64,000 bases of DNA from an uncultured Telmatospirillum sp. GTDB taxonomy: Bacteria; Pseudomonadota; Alphaproteobacteria; Rhodospirillales; Magnetospirillaceae. The notes beneath the pieces are model-generated. The model saw only the letters and a program-made list of their open reading frames with translations. It ran no database searches and was not told the origin of the DNA. Position 1 is the first letter of the stretch, and the number at the start of each line of letters is the position of its first letter. Location of the stretch: assembly GCA_903858635.1 (NCBI GenBank), contig CAIOJO010000097.1:1-64000 (forward strand), given 5' to 3'. Positions 31,994-41,735 of the stretch are shown here, in pieces. Both the position numbers and the translations under genes were made by a program.

Positions 31994-32368
31994 ATGTCTC
32001 GTCGTCTGATCTCTTCCGGTTCGCCCTTCGAGGAAGTCGCCGGCTATTCGCGCGCCGTCGTCGACGGCCGCTGGGTGTTCGTCGCCGGCACCAGCGGCTT
32101 TGCCAACGGGCAGATCGCCGACGGGCTGGAGGAGCAGGCCGAGCAAGCCTTTGCCACCATCGCCGGGGCGCTCAAGGAAGGCGGCGCGACCATGGCCGAC
32201 GTCGTCCGGGTTCGGGTGTTCATCACCAAAGCCGAGGACTTCGAGCCGGTCGCCAAGATTTGCGGCAGGCATTTCAAAGGAGTCAGGCCGGCCAACACCA
32301 CCGTGGTCTGCGGCCTTGTCGATCCGCGGATGAAGGTAGAAATAGAGGTTACCGCCCGCAAAGCTTAA
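31994..32368 (+). CDS. RidA-family protein (YjgF/UK114 fold)
   Basis: The 124-residue protein has the RidA fold pattern (FVAGTSGFANGQIADGLEEQAEQAFATIAGALKEGG, then NTTVVCGLVDPRMKVEIEVTARKA). The position of the RidA Arg105 is Asn here (ANTTVV), while the Glu of the final strand is kept (VEIEV), so it may not deaminate imines like canonical RidA. It follows maeB by 32 bases with AAGGAG before the start. Confidence 0.88.
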   Translation: MSRRLISSGSPFEEVAGYSRAVVDGRWVFVAGTSGFANGQIADGLEEQAEQAFATIAGALKEGGATMADVVRVRVFITKAEDFEPVAKICGRHFKGVRPANTTVVCGLVDPRMKVEIEVTARKA

Positions 32369-32460
32369 GCACCGCGCGCTGACAACGCCGCAACAAAGGC
32401 CTATATTCCCTGCACGGCGGTGCCTTGCCGTCGCATTGTTTCGCTTCGTCAGGCGGTGGG

Positions 32461-32955
32461 ATGGCCCAGGAACCCCTAATCATCGAGGTCCCCAATCTAC
32501 TGAGAGACAAGGTCTCCTACGGCCCGGATGGGATGGATCAGAAAGCGCTGGAGCGCCTCGACGCCTCCATCGTCAATGACCTCAAGGCCGAGTATGTCGA
32601 CTGGGCACAGCGGGACTTGGCAAAGCTGCAGGAGGCTTTCGACCAAGCCCTCGCCGTCGGCCCGGGCGAACAGCGCCGTGCGGCGATGCAGGCGCTGTTC
32701 GCGGTGGCCCACGAGATCAAAGGCCAAGGCGGCAGCTTCCATTACGACCTGATGACGACCATTGGCAATCAGCTAGGCCAGTTCGTCGAGCACCGCGAAT
32801 CCTTCGACGAGGCGGAGATGAACGTCGTGCGGGTGCATATCGATGCATTGCGCATGGTGATCGCTCAGCATCTCGAAGGCGATGGCGGTGCCGCCGGCAA
32901 GGCCCTGGTCAGGGGGCTGCAACTGGTGATCGCCAAGGTCTCGGGGCAACCCTAG
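32461..32955 (+). CDS. HPt-domain phosphotransfer protein
   Basis: The 164-residue protein is helical. It contains FAVAHEIKGQGGSFHYDLMTTIGNQLGQF, an HPt motif in which His84 would accept phosphate. No kinase or receiver is attached, so it would relay between separate two-component proteins. The ATG at 32461 is chosen because the longer frame adds a short non-conserved stretch. Confidence 0.75.
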   Translation: MAQEPLIIEVPNLLRDKVSYGPDGMDQKALERLDASIVNDLKAEYVDWAQRDLAKLQEAFDQALAVGPGEQRRAAMQALFAVAHEIKGQGGSFHYDLMTTIGNQLGQFVEHRESFDEAEMNVVRVHIDALRMVIAQHLEGDGGAAGKALVRGLQLVIAKVSGQP

Positions 32956-33016
32956 GCAGGCGACCGGTGGAAGACCGGATCGCCCGGTCCTCCACCTGGC
33001 ATAAGGTCCAGCCGGC

Positions 33017-33526
33017 TTAGTGCGTGCCGCCGCCCGAAGGATTGGTCTGGCCGCCCGACGACGATCCGCCGCTCATGCCGCCACTGGTCGATCCGCCGGT
33101 CCCCATATTGCCGGTCGAACCGGTCGAACTGGTCGAACCGGTCGAACCGCTCGAAGAGCCGGACCGCCCGCTGTTGCTGGGCATCTGGCCTTGCTGGGTG
33201 CCGCTCGGATTGGTGTTGAGGGCGGCAAGGGTCTGCTGGTCGGGTTGGCCCGACGCCTGGATGCCCTTGTCTTCCTGGAATTGCCGCAGCGCCTGCTGGG
33301 TGTTCGGGCCAAGCTTGCCATCCACTTGTCCGACATCATATCCCTGCTGCTTCAACTTGCCCTGGATCTGTTTGACTTGGTCCTGGTTCCATGTCTGGTG
33401 CGACATGGTGGCCGAACCACCGGATTGGCTGTCTCCGGTGTTCATCGACGAACTGCTGCCGCTTGCGGCATAGGCTGTGCCGACCGCCAGGGCACCGACC
33501 AGAGCCAACGGTAACACCGCTTTCAT
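33017..33526 (-). CDS. Secreted peptidoglycan-binding-domain protein with Gly/Ser-rich tail
   Basis: The 169-residue protein has a signal peptide (MKAVLPLALVGALAVGTAYA) and a PG_binding_1 domain (residues about 50-105; VKQIQGKLKQQGYDVGQVDGKLGPNTQQALRQFQ). It ends in a low-complexity Gly/Ser/Thr tail. It probably binds cell-wall glycan in the periplasm. The tail is encoded by 9-base tandem repeats, so its length may vary between strains. Confidence 0.82.
   Translation of the reverse strand: MKAVLPLALVGALAVGTAYAASGSSSSMNTGDSQSGGSATMSHQTWNQDQVKQIQGKLKQQGYDVGQVDGKLGPNTQQALRQFQEDKGIQASGQPDQQTLAALNTNPSGTQQGQMPSNSGRSGSSSGSTGSTSSTGSTGNMGTGGSTSGGMSGGSSSGGQTNPSGGGTH
33112..33156. repeat. Short tandem repeat within the Gly/Ser tail gene
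   Basis: About five 9-base units close to GGTCGAACC lie head to tail, encoding a Gly-Ser-Thr type tripeptide repeat on the minus strand. Such arrays expand and contract by slippage without shifting the frame. Confidence 0.6.
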
Positions 33527-33694
33527 CCGAACCTCCTGTTTCCTCGGCTGCTGAGGCGACGACCGGCAGGGGCGCCGCCCTTGGCCGCGTATCGGCGCGG
33601 CCTATCTTGCACTAATGCCTGGAGCCTTCCGGTGTTCCCGCAAGGCGGAGGAATGTCGACCCAATCGGCCTGGGACGGAACCGATTCCGCCCGC

Positions 33695-35518
33695 TCAGCC
33701 GCGGCGGTCCTCGTAGAGTTCGGCCAGGGCCTTGCCGTAGCGCTCGATGATCACATGGCGGCGGATCTTCAAGGTCGGTGTCGACATCTCGTTGGTCACC
33801 GTGAAGGGTTCTGCCGTCAGCAGGAAGCGGCGCACCTTCTCGATCGGCGACAGGGACCGGTTGACCCGGTCGACCGCTTCGGCGATGTGCCGGCGGAACC
33901 CCAGATCGGACAGCAATCCGTCGAGGGCGCCCGGCTTTCCCTGGGCGGATGCCCAGGCGGCGGCGTGGTCCGCATCGGGCACCAACAGCGCCACCAGATG
34001 CGGCCGGCGGTCGCCGTAAACCATCGCCTGGGCGATCTCCGGCTGCAGCGAGAGCAGCCCTTCCACCCGTTGCGGCGAGATGTTGTCACCGCCCGAATTG
34101 ACGATGATGTCCCGCTTGCGGTCGGTGATCTGGATGAAGCCATCCTCGTCGAGGCGGCCGATGTCGCCGGTATGCAGCCAGCCATCGCGGACCGCTTGCC
34201 GGGTCGCTTCGGCATCCCGCCAATAGCCCAGCATCACCAATTCGCCGCGCACCAGGATCTCACCGTCTGCGGCGATGCGAACCTCGACGTCGCTGACCGG
34301 CGGCCCGACGGTGTGCAGCTTGACCCTGGCGGGCGGGTTGCAGCTGATCACCGGGGCCGATTCGGTCTGTCCATAGCCCTGCAGGATGCGCACGCCGAGC
34401 GCCGTGAAGAACAGCCCGACCTCGTAGTTGAGGGGGGCGCCGCCGGAGACCAGGGCCTTCAGGCGGCCTCCGAACCGTGCCGCGATCTTGCGCCGCACCA
34501 GAAGGCCGAGCAGGGGGTCCTGCAGCCGGTCGAGCAGGCTCAGGCTGTGCGGCGCCTCATAGCGCTTCGAGCCAAGCCGGACGGCCCGGTGGAACAGTTT
34601 GGCCTTGTGCCCGCCGGTCCGCTCGACCGCCGACAGGATGCGCGCCCGCATCATCTCGTAGAGACGCGGCACCGCGGTCATGATGGTCGGTTGCGCTTCC
34701 ACCATGGCGGCGCCGAGCTGCTCGATGCCTTCGGCGTAATAGATCTGGGCGCCGATCGAGATGGGGAAGAACTGTCCGGCAGTGTGCTCGTAGGAATGCG
34801 ACAGCGGCAGGAACGACAGGAAGACCTCGTTGTCGAGGCCGATGGTCTGCAGGAGGTCGTGCGCCCCCTTGCAGTTGCAGATGATCGACCCGTGGCTCAG
34901 CATCACGCCCTTGGGGGCGCCGCCGGTGCCCGAGGTGTAGATGATGCACGCCGTGTCGCCGCGTTTGGTCGCCGCCACGCGGGCCGCGACATCGTCCTCA
35001 TGGGCGCTGCCCAAGGTCTGCAGGTCATCCCACTGGCGCAGCTCCAGCCCCGGATGCTGGGTCAGCCCGAGCGGCTCGATGGCGATCAGTCCGGGCGGAT
35101 GGTCGGCCGACAGCGCCGCGCCGATCACCCGGTCGGCCAGCCCCCGGGTCGACACGATGGCCAGCATGGCACCGGAATTGTTGAGCAGATGCAGGTGGTC
35201 GGCCACCGTGTTGGTGGTGTAGGCCGGTACCGTGATGGCCCCCGCCGCCATGATGGCAAGATCGGCGATCAGCCATTCCGGCCGGTTCTCGGACACCAAC
35301 AGGACTCGATCGCCCTCTGCCACGCCAAGGGCCCGCAAGCCGCGCGCCACCAGGTTGACCTGGTTGGCCACTTCGGCCCAGGTCAGGGCGCTCCACAGCT
35401 TGTTTCGCTTGCTCCACAGGAAGGGGCGCTGGGCACCGGCGGCAGCCTGCTCGAAGAACATCGCGGTGAGGCTGGTGCAGGTCTCGTAGCGAACGACGCC
35501 CATCCGTTTCATCCCCAT
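33695..35518 (-). CDS. Long-chain acyl-CoA synthetase (AMP-forming)
   Basis: The 607-residue protein has the AMP-binding P-loop IIYTSGTGGAPKGVM, the motif GYGQTESAPVIS, and the adenylate site WLHTGDIGRLDEDGFIQITDRKRD followed by NSGGDNISPQ. These place it with FadD15/FAA-type ligases that activate fatty acids with ATP and CoA. Three in-frame ATGs lie close together (35518, 35512, 35503) and the exact start is uncertain; the long open frame beyond them runs over the divergent peptidase gene and is not coding. Confidence 0.9.
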   Translation of the reverse strand: MGMKRMGVVRYETCTSLTAMFFEQAAAGAQRPFLWSKRNKLWSALTWAEVANQVNLVARGLRALGVAEGDRVLLVSENRPEWLIADLAIMAAGAITVPAYTTNTVADHLHLLNNSGAMLAIVSTRGLADRVIGAALSADHPPGLIAIEPLGLTQHPGLELRQWDDLQTLGSAHEDDVAARVAATKRGDTACIIYTSGTGGAPKGVMLSHGSIICNCKGAHDLLQTIGLDNEVFLSFLPLSHSYEHTAGQFFPISIGAQIYYAEGIEQLGAAMVEAQPTIMTAVPRLYEMMRARILSAVERTGGHKAKLFHRAVRLGSKRYEAPHSLSLLDRLQDPLLGLLVRRKIAARFGGRLKALVSGGAPLNYEVGLFFTALGVRILQGYGQTESAPVISCNPPARVKLHTVGPPVSDVEVRIAADGEILVRGELVMLGYWRDAEATRQAVRDGWLHTGDIGRLDEDGFIQITDRKRDIIVNSGGDNISPQRVEGLLSLQPEIAQAMVYGDRRPHLVALLVPDADHAAAWASAQGKPGALDGLLSDLGFRRHIAEAVDRVNRSLSPIEKVRRFLLTAEPFTVTNEMSTPTLKIRRHVIIERYGKALAELYEDRRG

Positions 35519-35632
35519 TTTTCTTGCGCCCGCGTCCCGGCCGTGGACTATTGTCCCCCTTCCCGGGCCAGGCGGTTCTTGGCTGTCGGGTCCTTCATAC
35601 CCATATCGCTGGCCGGCGCAAGGAGTAATCGT

Positions 35633-37435
35633 ATGAACAAAAATGCGGCTGCCGTCGACACCTCGGCGAACGGGTTGGGGGTGATGCCGGAATGGGACCT
35701 GTCGGATCTCTACGAGGCTCCCGACTCGCCCAAACTGGAGGCCGATCTCAAGACGGGGGACGACGAGGCGCGCGCTTTTGCCGAAACCTATCAAGGCAAG
35801 CTGGCCGCTCTCGCACCCGACGACCTGGGCGAGGCCATCGCCCGCTACGAGGCGCTGACCGAACGGCTGTATCGGGTGCTGAGCTACGCCCAGCTGCGTT
35901 ATTCGGCCAATGTGTCGGATCCCGAACGGGGCCGCTTCTACCAATGCATGCAGGAGCGCGTCACCGACATTTCGACGCAGACCCTGTTCTTCACCCTTGA
36001 ACTCAATCGTCTCGACCAGGCCACCCTCGACGCCAAGCTGACATCCTCCAAGGTGGCGCATTACCGCCCCTGGCTGCGCGACCTCAGAATGTTCCGCGAT
36101 CATCAGCTGTCCGACGAGATGGAGCAGATTCTGCACGAGCGCGAGGTGGCCGGACGCGCCTCTTGGGTTCGCCTGTTCGACGAAACGATGGCCGGATTGC
36201 GCTTCACGGTGAACGGCAAGCAGCTGACCTCGGCCGAGACGCTCAACCTGATGAGCGACAAGAACGGCGCCACGCGCAAGGCGGCCGCCAAGGCCTTCGG
36301 CGCAGTCCTCGGCGAGAATGTGCGCCTGTTCTCCCTGGTGACCAATACCCTGATCAAGGACAAGGAGGTCGACGACAAGTGGCGCCACTACGCGAGTCCG
36401 ACCTCGTACCGCAACCTGTCGAACCAGGTCGAGGATGAGGTGGTCGACGCGCTGGTCGGGGCGGTCAAGGGGGCCTACGGCCAACTGAGCCACCGCTACT
36501 ATGCGCTGAAGGCCAAATGGTTGGGCGTCGATCAGCTCGACTATTGGGACCGCAATGCGCCATTGCCGGAAGACGAGGACCGCCGCATCAGCTGGCCGGA
36601 AGCCAAGGATATCGTCCTTGGCGCCTATCGCTCATTCTCGCCCGAGCTGGCGAAGATCGGTTCCCGCTTCTTCGAGGGCGGCTGGATCGATGCGCCGGCC
36701 CGTCCGGGCAAGTCGCCGGGGGCCTTTGCCCATCCCACCGTGCCCTCGGCCCACCCCTATCTGCTGTTGAACTTCCTCGGCAAACCCCGCGACGTGATGA
36801 CCTTGGCCCATGAGTTGGGGCATGGGGTGCATCAGGTGCTGGCGGCCAAACAGGGACAGCTGCTGGCCGACACCCCCTTGACCTTGGCCGAGACGGCCTC
36901 GGTGTTCGGCGAAATGATGACCTTCCGCGCCCTGTTGGACGGGGAAGCCAATCCAAGCCGTCGCCGCATCATGTTGGCGTCGAAGGTCGAGGACATGCTC
37001 AATACGGTGGTCCGGCAGATCGCCTTCTATGATTTCGAGCGGGCGCTCCACGAAGAGCGCCGGTTGGGCGAGTTGTCGGCCGAACGGATCGGCGAGATCT
37101 GGATGGACATCCAACGCCAGAGCCTGGGCCCGGCATTGCGCTTCGATCCGGAATACCAGTACTACTGGGCCTATATCCCGCATTTCGTGCACTCGCCGTT
37201 CTACGTCTATGCCTATGCCTTCGGCGACTGCCTGGTGAACTCGCTTTACGACGTCTACCGGTCCGGCGCCCCCGGCTTCGAGCGGAAATATCTCGATATG
37301 TTGGCGGCCGGCGGCACCCTGCGGCACCAGGACTTGCTGGCGCCGTTCGGGCTCGATGCCGGCGATCCGGCCTTCTGGCGGCGCGGCCTGGATGTCGTCC
37401 TCGGCTTCATCAGCGAGCTGGAGGCGGTCGGGTGA
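35633..37435 (+). CDS. pepF: Oligoendopeptidase F (M3 metallopeptidase)
   Basis: The 600-residue protein has the M3 zinc motif HELGH at residues 393-397 within LAHELGHGVHQVLA and a downstream Glu in LAETASVFGEMM. It would cleave short cytoplasmic oligopeptides. The ATG at 35633 follows AAGGAGTAATC at ideal spacing. The C-terminus overlaps the next gene by four bases. Confidence 0.94.
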   Translation: MNKNAAAVDTSANGLGVMPEWDLSDLYEAPDSPKLEADLKTGDDEARAFAETYQGKLAALAPDDLGEAIARYEALTERLYRVLSYAQLRYSANVSDPERGRFYQCMQERVTDISTQTLFFTLELNRLDQATLDAKLTSSKVAHYRPWLRDLRMFRDHQLSDEMEQILHEREVAGRASWVRLFDETMAGLRFTVNGKQLTSAETLNLMSDKNGATRKAAAKAFGAVLGENVRLFSLVTNTLIKDKEVDDKWRHYASPTSYRNLSNQVEDEVVDALVGAVKGAYGQLSHRYYALKAKWLGVDQLDYWDRNAPLPEDEDRRISWPEAKDIVLGAYRSFSPELAKIGSRFFEGGWIDAPARPGKSPGAFAHPTVPSAHPYLLLNFLGKPRDVMTLAHELGHGVHQVLAAKQGQLLADTPLTLAETASVFGEMMTFRALLDGEANPSRRRIMLASKVEDMLNTVVRQIAFYDFERALHEERRLGELSAERIGEIWMDIQRQSLGPALRFDPEYQYYWAYIPHFVHSPFYVYAYAFGDCLVNSLYDVYRSGAPGFERKYLDMLAAGGTLRHQDLLAPFGLDAGDPAFWRRGLDVVLGFISELEAVG

Positions 37436-38823
37436 GCCCGCCCACCCGCACCGACGCCGAACTGAACCGCATGGCGGATCAGGCGGGGAAGGGGGCTTCC
37501 GAGGTCAACCGACTGGGCGGCAGGGTGCGCCGTTATGCCCAGGTGTCGACCGCCGTCGGCGGATTGGCGGCTCGGCTGGCCGGTGAGAAGGTGCTGGGCA
37601 TCAAGCCGGATCGGGCCAGATCGGCGAGCGAACTGCGGACCGCCTTGGGCGGCCTCAAGGGGCCGCTGATGAAGGTGGCACAGATCCTGTCGACCATCCC
37701 GGATGCCCTGCCCAGGGAATACGCCCAGGAACTGGCCCATCTTCAGGCCAATGCGCCGCAAATGGGCTGGCTGTTCGTCAAACGCCGCATGGCCGCCGAA
37801 TTGGGCGCCAACTGGCAGCAGCGCTTCGCCGGTTTCGAGCACGAAGCGGCCGCCGCCGCTTCGCTCGGCCAGGTGCACCGCGGCGTCGGACTGGACGGGC
37901 GTCGGCTGGCCTGCAAGCTGCAATATCCCGATATGGCATCGGTGGTCGAAGCCGATTTGAAGCAGCTGCGGCTGATCCTGGCGCTCTACCGCGGTTACGA
38001 CAACGCGATCGATCCCGGCAACGTCCAGGACGAGCTGGCCGAACGCCTGCGCGAGGAACTCGACTACGGGCGAGAGTCGCGTCACATGCGCCTGTACGGC
38101 CGGATGCTGGGCGAAGAGACGGGGGTCCATGTTCCCGAGGTGGTGCCCGAGCTTTGCACGCAGCGCCTGCTGACCATGAGCTGGCTCGACGGCGAGTCGA
38201 TGATGAGCTTCGTCGATGGCCATCAGGAGGCCCGCAACGAAGTCGCCTGCAATATGTTCCGTGCCTGGTACGTGCCTTTTTATTATTACGGGATCATTCA
38301 CGGCGACCCGCACCTCGGCAATTACACGGTGCGTCCCGATCGAACCATCAACTTGCTTGATTTCGGTTGCATCCGGGTGTTCGCGCCCAGCTTCGTCGGT
38401 GGAGTGATCGACCTCTATCACGCCCTCGAGCGGGACGACCACGAGCTGGCGGTGCATGCCTACAAGACTTGGGGCTTCAAGGATCTGTCGCACGAAATGA
38501 TCGGCATCCTCAACCTGTGGGCCGAGTTCCTCTATGCCCCCCTGTTGGAGAACCGCAAGCGGCGGATCCACGAGACCGAGACCGGGATCTATGGTCGCGA
38601 TGTCGCCGAGAAGGTCCATTCCGAACTGCGCCGCGTCGGCGGCGTCAAGCCGCCGCGCGAATTCGTGCTGGTGGATCGCGCCGCCGTCGGCCTCGGCTCG
38701 GTGTTCATGCGGCTGAAGGCGGAAGTCAACTGGCACCAGATGTTCCAGGAGCTGATCCGCGATTTCGACCTGGATGCCCTGGCCAAGCGCCAAAGCCAAG
38801 CCCTGCAGGCGGTGGGGCTGTAG
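37432..38823 (+). CDS. ABC1/AarF/UbiB-family atypical kinase
   Basis: The 463-residue protein has the ABC1 features LKGPLMKVAQILSTIPDALP (the KxGQ-like segment), an Ala-rich loop AAAAASLGQVHRG, the ATP-site region LACKLQYPDM, and the catalytic HGDPHLGNYTV with LDFGCIRVF. Relatives (UbiB, COQ8) support ubiquinone synthesis, but the KxGQ motif here reads KVAQ. The start is GTG overlapping the pepF stop. No transmembrane tail is seen, unlike UbiB. Confidence 0.88.
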   Translation: MSPPTRTDAELNRMADQAGKGASEVNRLGGRVRRYAQVSTAVGGLAARLAGEKVLGIKPDRARSASELRTALGGLKGPLMKVAQILSTIPDALPREYAQELAHLQANAPQMGWLFVKRRMAAELGANWQQRFAGFEHEAAAAASLGQVHRGVGLDGRRLACKLQYPDMASVVEADLKQLRLILALYRGYDNAIDPGNVQDELAERLREELDYGRESRHMRLYGRMLGEETGVHVPEVVPELCTQRLLTMSWLDGESMMSFVDGHQEARNEVACNMFRAWYVPFYYYGIIHGDPHLGNYTVRPDRTINLLDFGCIRVFAPSFVGGVIDLYHALERDDHELAVHAYKTWGFKDLSHEMIGILNLWAEFLYAPLLENRKRRIHETETGIYGRDVAEKVHSELRRVGGVKPPREFVLVDRAAVGLGSVFMRLKAEVNWHQMFQELIRDFDLDALAKRQSQALQAVGL

Positions 38824-38945
38824 GGTTCGGCCCTACAACACAAACATGGATGCGGCGCACCCGGAACCAGGCGTCAGCCTGGTGACTGGCGCGTTGAGCG
38901 CCCCGGAGCTTTAGCGGAGGAGCCAAGGCCGCGGATGCGGCCGCC
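38821..38945. other. Hairpin-rich convergent spacer
   Basis: Between two convergent genes lie TAGGG/CCCTA around TTCGG (38821-38835, including the kinase stop codon), a perfect ACCAGGC/GCCTGGT hairpin (38866-38883), GGCGC/GCGCC around GTTGA (38888-38902) and a GGCCGC/GCGGCC pair. They probably limit read-through in both directions, though no U-tract is present. Confidence 0.4.
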
Positions 38946-38970
38946 CGGCGCTTGAGGGACTAAAGAAATC

Positions 38971-39780
38971 TTACGACGGCGGGCAAGGCCGGCTGCCGCG
39001 GCACAGGGCCTGCAGGCCGATCACCGTTTCCGCCGGGAAGGTGGTGGTGGCGACCTTGACCGGCAGGCCGAGCAGGCGGCCGACATAGACATCGAAGCCT
39101 GCATCGGTCCAGAAATCGAGATATCGCGGCTTGAAGCCGAACAAAGGTTTCATCACCGCCCGCAGGTCGAGCGTGTCGTAAATCTTCCCGCCGATGTCGT
39201 GACGCCCCGGGCCGACGGCGGTGACCTGCAGGTCGTAGCGCCGGCGCCCGTCGCAGACCGGCAGGACGAAGTTGGCCTCGCCGGCCATGGCGCGCCGGCC
39301 CATCTCGAACAGCGCGGTCACCGGGTCCAGCACATGCAGGCGCAATTGCTCGGGCAGCGGCGGATTGTCGTCGGGGTCGGGCGGCAGCAGAGAGGAATCG
39401 GCGCGCCGCTCTTCGTCCAGGACCTTTTCGGCCAGTTCGCCCTCTGCGACGAAGCGCATGTCCACCCGGCGCGTCTTGTCCTTCGATCTGGTCGACTGGC
39501 TGAAGCTGTCGGGATGGAAGCCGTTGGCCGTCACGGTTCCCCAGCCGTCGGACTCGACCGACAGCCCGGTCATAAAGTGGGTCAGACCATGCGTGTGAAT
39601 GGATAGATGGCCATGGTAGCGGCCGTCCTGCTGTTCCGCCGAGAAGGCGATCTCGGCGGCATCGAGGCCGCCCCAATAGGCTTGGAAGCTCAAGCTCTCA
39701 GGCTCGGCAGCGACGGCGGCGCCGCACCATGCCAGCACAGATATCAACGCCAAGGGGCAAGCGAAATCGAGCTGCTTCAT
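38971..39780 (-). CDS. DUF3108-type periplasmic protein
   Basis: The 269-residue protein has a signal peptide (MKQLDFACPLALISVLAWCGAAVAA) and a mature part with LSFQAYWGGLDAAEIAF and a later KPRYLDFWTDAGFDVYVGRLLGLPVKVATTT, the pattern of DUF3108 proteins of unknown function. The ATG at 39780 is preferred because it puts the signal peptide at the N-terminus. Confidence 0.78.
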   Translation of the reverse strand: MKQLDFACPLALISVLAWCGAAVAAEPESLSFQAYWGGLDAAEIAFSAEQQDGRYHGHLSIHTHGLTHFMTGLSVESDGWGTVTANGFHPDSFSQSTRSKDKTRRVDMRFVAEGELAEKVLDEERRADSSLLPPDPDDNPPLPEQLRLHVLDPVTALFEMGRRAMAGEANFVLPVCDGRRRYDLQVTAVGPGRHDIGGKIYDTLDLRAVMKPLFGFKPRYLDFWTDAGFDVYVGRLLGLPVKVATTTFPAETVIGLQALCRGSRPCPPS

Positions 39781-39852
39781 ATGCTCCCAGATGGTGGTCC
39801 GTGAGCCTGGAGTCGATCCACCCGTCAGGGTGGAGAAACCTCGCATTTGAGA

Positions 39853-39880
39853 CACTATAGCAGCTTATTTTGTAAAACCA
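39853..39880 (-). promoter_or_regulatory. Candidate promoter of the DUF3108 gene
   Basis: On the minus strand TTGGTT and TATAGT are spaced by 16 bases, about 73 bases upstream of the start codon. Confidence 0.4.
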
Positions 39881-39885
39881 ATTCG

Positions 39886-39913
39886 CTTGGCAAAACCTTG
39901 ACAATCGGTATTC
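39886..39913 (+). promoter_or_regulatory. Candidate promoter of pntA-pntB
   Basis: TTGGCA (39886-39891) and TATTCT (39908-39913) are spaced by 16 bases. A TTGACA lies between them but has no -10 partner. A leader of about 215 bases would precede pntA. Confidence 0.4.
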
Positions 39914-40136
39914 TGTCGCCAACCGCGAGCCCGCGTGCCTAACGACGAGCCCGTGCGTCGAGGAAGGGGACGTTTGGTGCAGCCCGCATTTCCCGAATGG
40001 CCGCGTCATCTCGGGGCAGGTCCAAGCTCATCTTCGACGCTGAACCGCGAGCCTACGGTCTGCTAAGCAAATCTACCGAGTCGAGCCGTGCCGCGCCGCG
40101 ACGGCACCGGGTAACCCCAGTCCTGCGAGAATAAAG
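39914..40136 (+). other. Leader region upstream of pntA
   Basis: This part of the 356-base gap has no open frame with family resemblance. It contains short direct repeats (CGAGCCCG near 39927 and 39949; ACCGCGAGCC near 39921 and 40043) and no obvious riboswitch-like structure. I see nothing else in it. Confidence 0.35.
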
Positions 40137-41723
40137 ATGCCTCTAGTCATTGGTATTCCCAAGGAGACGTACGCCGACGAGAAACGCGTCGCGACGGTTC
40201 CGGACGTCGTCGAGAAGCTGATCAAGCTCGGCTTCTCGGTGTCGGTCGAGAGTGGCGCCGGCGAAGGCGCCAATTTTACCGACGACAGCTTCGTCGCCGC
40301 CGGCGCCACCATCGTCGGCGACGCAGCACAGCTGTGGTCGAGTTCCGACATCATCTTCAAGGTACGCGCCCCCACCTCGGCCGAAGTTGGCCTGATGAAG
40401 GAAGGCGCAACGCTGGTCAGCTTCATCTGGCCGGCGCAGAACCCCGAGTTGATGGAACAGCTGGCCGCCCGCAAGGTGACCGTGCTGGCGATGGACTCGG
40501 TGCCCAGGATCTCGCGGGCGCAGAAGTTGGACGCGCTCAGTTCGATGGCGAACATTGCCGGCTACCGCGCCGTCATCGAAGCGGCCCATCACTTCGGACG
40601 CTTCTTCACCGGCCAGATCACCGCCGCCGGCAAGGTGCCGCCGGCCAAGGTGTTCGTCATCGGGGCCGGCGTGGCCGGTCTGGCGGCGATCGGCGCGGCC
40701 TCCGGCCTCGGTGCCATCGTGCGGGCCAACGACACCCGGCCCGAGGTGGGCGACCAGGTGAAGTCGATGGGCGGCGAATTCGTCCCGGTCGACTATGTCG
40801 AGGAAGGCGCCGGCGTCGGCGGCTATGCCAAGGTCATGAGCGAGGGGTTCCAAAAGGCCCAGCTCGAGACCTTTGCCAAGCAGGCGAAGGATGTCGACAT
40901 CATCATCACGACGGCGCTGATCCCGGGGAAGCCGGCGCCCAAGCTCATCACCGCCGAGATGGTGCGGTCGATGAAGGCGGGCAGCGTCATCGTCGATCTG
41001 GCCTCGGAGCAGGGGGGCAACTGCGAGCTCACCGAACCCGGCAAGGTCGTGGTGAAGCATGGCGTCACCATCATCGGCTATGCCGATCTGCCGAGCCGTC
41101 TGTCCAGGCAGTCGTCGACCCTCTATGCGACCAATCTGCTGCGGATGACCGAAGAGCTGTGCAAGACCAAGGACGGCATCATCGACGTCAACATGGACGA
41201 CGAGGTGATCCGGGGCGCCACCGTCGTCAAGGACGGGGCGATCACCTGGCCGCCGCCGGCGCCCAAGCTGTCGGCGGCGCCGCCGCAGGCAGCGAAATCG
41301 GCCGCTCCGGTGGCCGCCAAGAAGTCCGGTCATGGCCATGGGGCCAGTGGACCGATGCCGGCGCGCCAACTGGCCATCATCTTCGGCGTTGGCGCCCTGT
41401 TGTTCTGGTTGATCGGCGCCGCGGCCCCGGCGGCCTTCCTGGGCCATTTCACCGTCTTCGTGCTGGCCTGCTTCGTCGGCTACATGGTGGTGTGGAACGT
41501 CACTCCGGCGCTACACACCCCGCTGATGAGCGTCACCAACGCGATTTCCAGCATCATCGCCATCGGCGCCCTGGTGCAGATCTCTCCGCCGCTGCTCGAA
41601 GGGGTGCAGCGGCCGGGGTTCTGGATCGGCTTGCTGGCCTTCATCGGCATCGTGCTGACGTCGGTCAACATGTTCGGCGGTTTCGCCGTGACGCGTCGCA
41701 TGTTGGCGATGTTCCGCAAGTAA
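40137..41723 (+). CDS. pntA: NAD(P) transhydrogenase alpha subunit (full-length PntA)
   Basis: The 528-residue protein has the NAD(H)-binding dI domain ([20 protein letters not shown]; Rossmann [22 protein letters not shown]) followed by an Ala/Pro linker and four hydrophobic segments (residues about 410-525). It thus combines the soluble and membrane parts that are separate PntAA and PntAB chains in Rhodospirillum rubrum. With PntB it couples proton entry to NADPH formation. Confidence 0.95.
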   Translation: MPLVIGIPKETYADEKRVATVPDVVEKLIKLGFSVSVESGAGEGANFTDDSFVAAGATIVGDAAQLWSSSDIIFKVRAPTSAEVGLMKEGATLVSFIWPAQNPELMEQLAARKVTVLAMDSVPRISRAQKLDALSSMANIAGYRAVIEAAHHFGRFFTGQITAAGKVPPAKVFVIGAGVAGLAAIGAASGLGAIVRANDTRPEVGDQVKSMGGEFVPVDYVEEGAGVGGYAKVMSEGFQKAQLETFAKQAKDVDIIITTALIPGKPAPKLITAEMVRSMKAGSVIVDLASEQGGNCELTEPGKVVVKHGVTIIGYADLPSRLSRQSSTLYATNLLRMTEELCKTKDGIIDVNMDDEVIRGATVVKDGAITWPPPAPKLSAAPPQAAKSAAPVAAKKSGHGHGASGPMPARQLAIIFGVGALLFWLIGAAAPAAFLGHFTVFVLACFVGYMVVWNVTPALHTPLMSVTNAISSIIAIGALVQISPPLLEGVQRPGFWIGLLAFIGIVLTSVNMFGGFAVTRRMLAMFRK

Positions 41724-41735
41724 GGGGGACCGAAA

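Noticed and set aside
33112-33156. Regular short repeats suggesting a CRISPR array
   Set aside because: Units are 9 bases without spacers and lie within a coding Gly/Ser-rich tail, so this is a coding minisatellite.
33581-35632. Long plus-strand extension of pepF through the acyl-CoA synthetase gene
   Set aside because: The extension reads antisense to a conserved enzyme; PepF begins at 35633 with a proper ribosome binding site.
35519-36493. Minus-strand N-terminal extension of the acyl-CoA synthetase
   Set aside because: It lies opposite pepF and has no similarity to the ligase family, whose N-terminus fits the starts at 35503-35518.
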